A stretch of 64,000 nucleotides of DNA from Rapana venosa (taxonomy: Eukaryota; Mollusca; Gastropoda; Neogastropoda; Muricidae): positions 19,784,064 to 19,848,063 of the forward strand of contig CM054140.1 in assembly GCA_028751875.1 (NCBI GenBank). The letters run 5' to 3'. The notes beneath the pieces are model-generated. The model did not search any database, was not told the origin of the DNA, and saw nothing but the letters and a program-made list of their open reading frames with translations. Below, piece after piece: positions 27,901-37,397 of the stretch; position 1 is the stretch's first letter; every line of letters begins with the position of its first letter. A program made the position numbers and the translations under genes.

Positions 27901-30900
27901 ACTTCTTGTCACCTTGTTTATTTATTAGCTAAGTCTTTTAATACCTTAGGGAGCATTGACAACATTTCAACAAACACAGACCATATGCATTAAGCAAACT
28001 CTAACCCATAAATCCAACCATCTACCACTTTCTAACAAAGCTACATCCATCCAAATACCTGCCCATTTTTTCTCAACCTTACCACACAGAGGAGTGCAGG
28101 ATTGTACCAAAGTCTCTCTCTATCCTCTCTTCCTCTCACACACCACACACACCACACAACACCACACCACACATCCACACACAAAACACAACCAAGGGGG
28201 GGGGGCCATGGCTGGCAATCCCAGCAGGGGCAAGAAATCAAGCCACACCCCCATCCACCTCCCCCCCAACACACACACACACTTACTTCACGATAGCAGC
28301 AGGGACATGACCGGCAAATCCCGGCAGGACAGGGATCATGCCGTAGTCCCTCATCCTCTGCAGGATTTGGTGCTGCAGCAGCAGCTTCTTGATGATCCAG
28401 CTCTGAGGCAGAGGCCCTCCCCAACCCTGAATGTTCCCCATCCGTGACCTGCATAACAACACACAGATAATCATGATAATGATGATAATGATGATACTGC
28501 AGCAGCAGCTTCTTGATGATCCAGCTCTGAGGCAGAGGCCCTCCCCAACCCTGAATGTTCCCCATTCGTGACCTGCATAACAACACACAGATCATCATGA
28601 TAATGATAATGATAATGATGATAATGATATTGCAGCAGCAGCTTCTTGATCCAGCTCTGAGGCAGAGGCCCTCCCCAACCCTGAATGTTCCCCATTCGTG
28701 ACCTGCATAACAACCGCACAGATAATCATAATGATAATGATGATAATGGTAATGATGATAATGACACTGCAGCAACATTTTCTTGATGATTCAGCTCTGA
28801 GGTAGAGGCCCTCCCCAACCCTGGATGTTCTTCATCCGCAACCTGCCCAACAACACACAGTGACAGTTGTCTGCATAGATAGATAATTCATCAGAATCAT
28901 GATAATTATGATACTGCAGTAGCCTCTTCCAGGACCTATATAACACAGTGACAGTTGTCTGCATTGATTTAAATTTTAAAAAAAGATGTTAATAACACTG
29001 TTAGTGAAAGCAATGATGATGATGATGACGATGATGATGACGACGACGATGACGATGATGATGATGGCAATGATGATGATGATAAAAATGAAGATGATGA
29101 CAATAACACTACTATTACTACCACTACTACTACTACTGCTACTACTTTTGGAATGAAATGTTCTAAATGTGACATACCTATCCATAAAATATGGGAAGGG
29201 GAGGGGGGGGGCTCTTTTAACCAGTTTGTCTTAATTTAAGCTCATTAAAAACAAACAAATGAACAAACAAAAGACCACCACCGCTGCCGCCGCCGCAGCA
29301 GCAGCAACAACAACAATAAGGACAATTCAGTTAAGGAGGTGATAATTTTTTATTTATTTTTATAAAAAGACTAGAAATCTCTGCTTGAAAATGATGTTCT
29401 GATATTTTCAAAGGCAAAGTCAGATAAACTTCCTTGTAAATTACTTCTGGCGGTATCACAGCTTTTGAAATCAAAGGTTTTGAAAATACACAAGTCCCTT
29501 CGTCTAAGCGTGCCAGCAAACTTGAACACCAGAATTGTTCTCCCCCCCCCCCGTTTCAAAGACTTGAGGAGAAACAATACATCACACACACATGCAAGCA
29601 TGCACACACACACATGCGTGCGCGCGTGCACACACACACATACTACGATCAAAATCACATAACCACATCTCATTCTTACCATGCAAGGAAAGCAGGACCA
29701 CCAAAGAACCCTTCCAAGTCTTTGTCGGAGAACCCCATATTCATGTACAACTGAAACCAGAAGTGAGACTTACGTCATGGAACAGTCATTCGAAATGTAC
29801 ATCAATCTATAGTAGCGCCTTGAGCCTATGTAGATTTTCTTTCTCTCCAGTAACACTGCTTCAGTACTTCGGAACTCACGCACATGGTTTCTGTATCCAA
29901 CAAAAGGTATTCTTTCATTATCTCTGCAGCAGTCACTTTCCCTCACTTTCAGCTACTCTCAGCTGCTATTCATTCCATCCCATCCCATCCCATCCCAGCT
30001 GGGGCCAGCTGGTGCTGATTGTAGCAGGAACTGACCACACTTGGACTTGGAAAAGGAAGGGAGCGCTGCTTTTAGCCCTGGATCCTTGACTGACTTATGC
30101 TGGATTTGTGCACCGTGTCTCCAATGTTCCTCTCTTATCTGCTTTTTCTGGACTTGTTACTTCTAGAGGGAAGAGCTGTGCATCCAGAATCGGCCTCTTC
30201 TCCCATATGAGGATACATTCTGACAGATAAGCCTGCCTGCCTACTCATCCGTCGATCCGACGGGAGACTCCATCATCATCACTTCTAGAGGTCAAAGTTT
30301 TTATGATTTCTATTACAGCAGTTTCTTTTATGACATATGTCTTTATTCAGAAAACATGAATAAAGTACATACACAAATTGAGAGCAATAACAAGCAAACA
30401 GCTTATGGCACACTCAAAACCATGTATTTGACTCATTTAGTGTGGCAGCTGATAAGCGTAGTTAAATCAGCTTAACAACAAGGTAGTGTTTTCAAAAACA
30501 CCATTTTGTAGATCAAACAACGGAGACCTTTAACGCTTCCTTTATGTTTGTTGCAATCACGTTCATATAGAAAATATGAAAAAGAAATAAACTTTTACTA
30601 AATTTTAACATTACAGGATTTATATACCCAAATTCTTTGCAACACCCTACCCACCCCCTTTAGAAAATGGCCTCCAGGCCAGTAACGGTCAAAGGTACAA
30701 CACAATAAGACACAGCATAATACACCCCCACCCAACAATAACAACAAAACCAAAGAAACGGGAGGGGGGGGGGGGGGGGTGTACCCTTCAGAAAATGGCC
30801 TCCAGTTCAGTAACGGCCAAAGGTACAACACAATCAAACACAGCATAACACACCACACCACACAATATTACAAAACCAAAGAAACGGGGGTGGGGGGGTG

Positions 30901-33900
30901 CGTACCCTTTGGAAGATGGCCTCCGGCCCAGTAACAGCCAAAGGTACAACACAATACAACACAGCATAACACACCACACCACACCACACAATATTACAAA
31001 ACCAAAGAAACGGGGGGTGCATACCCTTCAAAAAATGGCCTCCAGCCCAGTAACGGCCAAAGGTACAACACAATAAAACACAGCACGATACGCCCCTATG
31101 TTAGTCCGTCGTTTTCGACGATGACCTCCAAAACAGCAGAGGAGGCAGCTGCTGTTTCGGAAACTGGGCAGAAATTTGATTATAGTGGAGATGCCTTGCC
31201 CACAGTACATCCCCACTCTCTCGGCCAAGAGGGCATAAGGACAGTCAGCGTTGGAGATGTTCTCCAAAGGCCAACTATCCCCCCAGGGCTGCAGCACATA
31301 AGGACTGTGCGAGTCAAGCCTCCTAGTCAGAGAGTCATAGTCGATCAATAAAGACTAAAGCTGTAAAGTGGAATTTTCCATGAGTGGGAAAGAAAGCCAA
31401 TGGTCATACAACCTCTCACTTTGCTGTTGTTGCCCCCAGCGTCAATGGATTGATCAAGAACTGTGATAAACCCCAGGTGATACGCCCCACCCAACAATAT
31501 TACAACAAAACCAAAGAAACAGGGTGGGGTGTGTACCCTCTGGAAGATGGCCTCCTGCCCGGTGAAGGCCAGGGGCAGGTTGATGCCGTTCATGGCCATC
31601 CAGTCCAGGTGTCGCTCCCACCGCGTCCAGTTCCAGAACACCGATGAGTAGCTGACCGTGCACACGTTCTGGTAGTACCGGAACCTAGCCAGGAAGGAGG
31701 GAAGGAAGGTCGTGGTGGTGGAGTGAGGATGGGGAACAACTTCAATTAACCATGATAAAGTGATGTACGATATGGCTTGTGACCGACCGCTTGATTTCCT
31801 TTCTTTTTATTGATATGATCAAGTGCTGGTATTGGTTTTATCTTTTAATGTGTGTGTGTGTGAGGTGATGGTCAATTACTGTGCCGTGTTATTCTTTTGG
31901 GTTTAATGTTTTTCCTTATTCACTATTTTATATAGGGCTTGTAACCCATGTGATTTTTTTCTATTTGTGAGATAATAAAATGATTGAATTGAATTGAATT
32001 GATTGATTGAAAGGTTTGAGGTAATCTAGTAGATACTGAGAGTATAGTTATTGTCAGTAAGAATAAACAGCAATTAATATAATGACTGATATCATAAGTA
32101 GATATATATATTATAATAATTTATACACACACATAAGCAGACCCAGGCATGCACACCAGCATGCACATGCACACACACTGATTTTTTTTTTTAAATCAGT
32201 TTCAGCACAGCCTGCTTTTCTTGGGTAAAACAAGTCAGAAAGCACACCTTAGTTCTACTACTGCTGACAAACTAAACATCGATGAAACTTACTGACTTTT
32301 TGTGCAACAGAGAAAATATGTACCACTTGTTACTGGGAAAAACTGGTTCTGTTCACAACCAACTCTTTTATTCTATTCTATTCTGGTCTCTTTTATACTG
32401 TTCTTCCAGATATTTATATGAATGTTGTTATGTTTTTAAAAAGGATAAAAAGACTACTATGAAACTGGTTACCTGAGTTAGCAAAGCATCATGTTGTCAA
32501 GAGGTAAAACTTTCTTTCATTAAAGGACTAGTCTTTCTGAGAAATCTGGTACAAACACATTGCAGCTTAGCTGATGACAGGGGCACTGAAGTTGTACAGA
32601 AAAATTGACTTGTATCCACTGACTTGAAATGAAGTCTGATGCAACATAGCGATACACCTTGGAAAATGCACTGAGATACATGTTCAGCTGGCCCAAAGGA
32701 AAAGTAATGATCAAAAGCTTTTGGCAAAAATCAAACTGTGGGTATGTGAGGTTCAGTTTTTAGTTGGAATTATTATATCTTGGCATAAATGTATCTTGGA
32801 ATAAACGTATCTTTCCACAGAAAGCCTAGATAGATGTTTTGAGGCCAACAACCAACATGGTAGGCTGAGATGGCAAATGCCTTATATAGAACAGTTTCTG
32901 ATGCTGTACATGTGATATATTTAACACAACGCTACAAGAAACAAACCAAAAAAAACCCAGAATAAGCAGAGTAAGCTTTTATCACTTGTCCAGGACATTG
33001 ATGATCACAGGAGAGGTAACAGGAGGTAAGGGGGAGGGCAGGTCGATGTGTTCACCACCCCAGGTGAACTGACTGTTGCAGTAGGTCTTCAGGTAATAGT
33101 ACACCCCCATGGCGGCTGCCACACCTGTGGTGCCTGTGATCTCCACCTGAGAGCTTACTGTCTGAATCTGTCAACACACACACACACACACAGTCACACA
33201 CACACACACACACACACGCACACACACAATAAGTAAATGTGCTTATCAATTTTAGGCAAAATTTGTCTTTGCACTGAGAGTTCATCAAGAATGCTTTCAC
33301 TTGTTCTTCTGTCTGACCATTTGGCTCTTGGAATTCACCTGTACAACCACATTTCTGTTACAAGCAGGTTTGATTTACAAATGGGGTGGGTAGGTGGGGG
33401 GAGGGGGGGGTGTGGGGCATTCGGTATAGCCTAGTTGTTAAGAGTTTTGCGCTCTTTATCTGATGACATGGGTTTGAACCAACACTGAGGCACTGGGATT
33501 TCCCCCCTGAAGTCACAAATTCCACTCCCACAAAAAAGTTCTTTGGATGAGACAATAAACCAAGGTCCCATGTGCAAACACATCTACAACATATCATGCA
33601 CATTAAAACCTGTTCCATCTTTCAGAAGAGTAGGTCATTTCATACAAATAGGAATGGATGATAAAATTTGAAAAAACAACAACACTTCTGCACACTAGTG
33701 CCAGGTTTAGATACCCCCGAAGTTGGAGTGCAGCTACCTCAGTGGTAGCTGTTACATAAACTGTTACATACGCAAAATCTTACCATTGGTGAACCTCGGA
33801 GCTCTAACCAAGGAACTTAATAAACAAACTAACAAATAGGACTCGGATGAGACTATAAACCGAGGCCCCGTGTTCAAACGCATGCAGAACATCTTGCACA

Positions 33901-35968
33901 CACGTTAAATCCTGTTCCGCTTTTCGGAAGAGTAGGCCATTGTGTGCCATGGAAACAGTTGACAAAATTTACAAAACCGCATACACACGGGGACTGGATG
34001 TAAAAAGCACATAAGTGCTTATTCCATTATCCTCGATATAAAAGAAGAAATAAAAAATAAATAAAATTTCACTCCTCAGCGAGATGTTAAATAATATAAA
34101 GGAGGTAAAGGAGTTCCATAACCTATAAGGTCGTAGGGGAGCGAGGCGTCAGAGACCTCACTTCTCTAGGGGCCAGCATATTGAGGGCGGCGCCCATCTC
34201 CTCTCCCTCGCTGCTTTACCTTCCCTGACCCTAAAGAGGGCAGGTACCCATTTACAGCTGGGTGAACTGGGGGAACTGTACTGAAGCCAAGGCGCGCAAA
34301 CGGTCACCCATCCAACTGGTAACCACGCTCGACGCTGCTTAACTTGGCTGGGGGAAAGCGAGTGCTCTGACCACTGAGCTATCCCGTCCCCAAAATAATA
34401 TAAGAATGGTTAAAAAAAGAAAAAAAAAGAAAGAAAAAAACCCATTCATGTGCCTGTCTTTACCTTGAAAGCATCTTTGCCTGTAGCGGACAGCTCTGGA
34501 CTGACCACAATGCTGAACTCAGAGGCTCTGTCCTTCAGGACGCGCTGTACCATGGCCACGACTGTGGCCGTCTGTACGCTGGCCGGCGTCTTGCTCCGCA
34601 GCTTATTCAGTGCCTCAAATTCTGGACACAGGGGAAAAAAGTGATGGGTATAAAAAAAAATTATTAGTATATATATATATATATATTATATATATATATA
34701 TATTAATTTTTGTTTTTAGCTACATGATATACATGTACTAATGACTAATGTAAATTTTTTATGTATACATGATATGTACTAATGACTAATGTATACATAA
34801 TATGTACTAATAACTAATGTATACATGATATGTACTAATGACTAATGTAGAATACTATTATGAGGTCATTGTCATTAGCTCTTCCCCTCCACAGAAGTAT
34901 CCCCACATATCAAATGTAAAATCTCTCTCTCTCTAACTCTACCTCTCTCACTGTCTTTCTCTCTTTCTTTCTTTCTCTCAATCTCTCTCTTTCTCTCTCT
35001 CCATCCCACTTCTTGCTCTGAAGTTCAAAGCCAGTTAACCATTAATTTCTATCCCCATGTTCAATACATCATATGTCATGTATGAACACAGATATTATGC
35101 CTTTTGAACTGAGATGCAAGAAAGACAAATGTGATAACATAAGGAAGATATCTGTTTATTGTTACATAAAGCTATGCAGCAAGTTCTACTTTTAATCCAC
35201 CTAATGAATTTGTTTTCCTTATAGTTGAAAGAGATCCAGTGGTTTCTTGACACTTCCTCCAAAAATAAACCCCTAAAAATCAACTAAGCACTGAATGTGA
35301 ATGATTCATGTTGGTCTATAAATTAATGATTACACTATATCAAATGTTTGGCCACAGACACCCAACAACAACAAAAAAGAACTGCGCAAGAAAAAGAGAC
35401 AATGGGGAGATAATCAGATATAGTCTGATCCCATAACAGAGGCTAAGATATCTCGACAGAAAGTACATTCCTTAAACTGATACAGCATTCAAACACTTCA
35501 GAAACCAACTTAAAAGAAAACTTTTTCAAAGCGGTTTTTAAAAATTTTTTTATAACTTATAAAAGAATATGAAGCTTAAACCACACTACCTCAAAATGAA
35601 GAAAGTTAATTGAAATGAATACAAGTAAATTATGATATTATTTCAACAATGGTTTAATTCTTACCCACTGCTGAGACCATGACAGCAGAGAGACAAAGCA
35701 AGGAGAACACCTGCACGGTAATCACCTGAAAACAGAAAATTCAAAACATAGTAGTATTTGAAAATCAGACATGTCTTCAAGCAGTCAATAAATGATATTA
35801 TTCATAAAACAGTTTATACAGAGCACATACCACACCAATGGGTATTACTATTAGGTGTAATCACAGTGTTGAGAAAGGAGAAAACTGATGAGAGGGTGCT
35901 GGGGTATGGGGAAGAATCAGGGGTGTAGTGGTATGCCTCTCACACACACACACACACACGTGTTCAGT

Positions 35969-36004
<36 letters not shown>

Positions 36005-36293
36005 AGAGGCAACACACACACACACACACACACACGATACACACTGACACACACAAACACATACACTCACTCACACATGTACACAAGACACATACAGACA
36101 GCACACACACACAGTGACATAGTGACACACCACCACCATCACCACCACCACCAAAAACAACAACAACAACAACCTTCATAATTAATTGAACTTCATTAGT
36201 TCATTTGTGTTTCTATTCCACACCAAACACTGAAACAGTAACATTTACTAATTCTAATTTCGAGTCTGGAGACAAAACCAAACCACAGATCAC

Positions 36294-36371
<78 letters not shown>

Positions 36372-37344
36372 CAATCCCAGTCCTTGAAATGAAAAGTTGG
36401 GGCTTATAAGTTATATTGGATTCACACACTGGTACAGTGGTAGTCAACAAACATTTTAAACAATTTGCTCACCCAAAATGACAGTGACTGAGTGAGTCAA
36501 GTCAAATTTTTATTTCCAGATGGTACATTGAATAAGCAATGCATTTGCTTTTTTTCATCAAGCCATCTATCTAAGAACAAAATTAATTTCTTAATGATAA
36601 TACTGAAATACTAGTTTTTACTACATTATTGCAACCTTTACCAATAAATCTGAGTGAGTGACTATGCATGTTTTACACATGTATGCTGTCCATTATCTTT
36701 TTTTCTTACTTGTTGTTGTTGGGTTTGGGTGGGTTTTTTAAAGGAAATTTTTAATTTGGAACTGAACCTAAAAACATTTTAGTGTATATATATAAGAATT
36801 ATAATTTATATATATATTGACATGGTTTACACCTTTTCCAATTTTCTTAGGTCCCCACAGTATGACTGAGTACTCAGTACTGGAAAGTGTTCTGTGGATT
36901 CACACAATGAACATACTGAGTAAACAATGCGATGTTATTTATACTATTTATAGGTTGTGAATTGATGGCCGATACAAATCAGAAATCTTAAGTAATTCTG
37001 AGCAAATGTTCTCAAGTATGTAATTAATCAAGCTTTCTTTGGCAAGCAAAATGTATACTACAGGCTAGACAACAACAGCAAACAAACAGTAATCAGCAGA
37101 AGAGGGATTGGTGTATCTTGTGACTGCCTTTGATTAGAATTAGATATCAAGCTAATCAGCTGTTATCTAACACCTTCAAAATGACCAGATGCACTCCAAG
37201 TCTTGATATATTCTTTTTCTTTCTTTTTTGTTGTTGTTCCACAATAGAGCTCCCTGGTTCAACAATGGTGATATAATATATCATATATATCTATATATAT
37301 GATATATATATCTATTATATATATATATCTATTATATATATATC

Positions 37345-37397
<53 letters not shown>

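Noticed and set aside
28200..28240. Possible extra degenerate copy of exon 7 interior in intron 7 (catggctggcaatcccagca)
   Set aside because: Similarity to the exon 7 end covers under 30 bp and is partial; could be chance.
28041..28778. 245-residue minus-strand frame spanning exon 7 and its copies
   Set aside because: It mixes real exon 7, the truncated copies and microsatellite spacers in alternating frames; only 28287-28448 is supported as coding.
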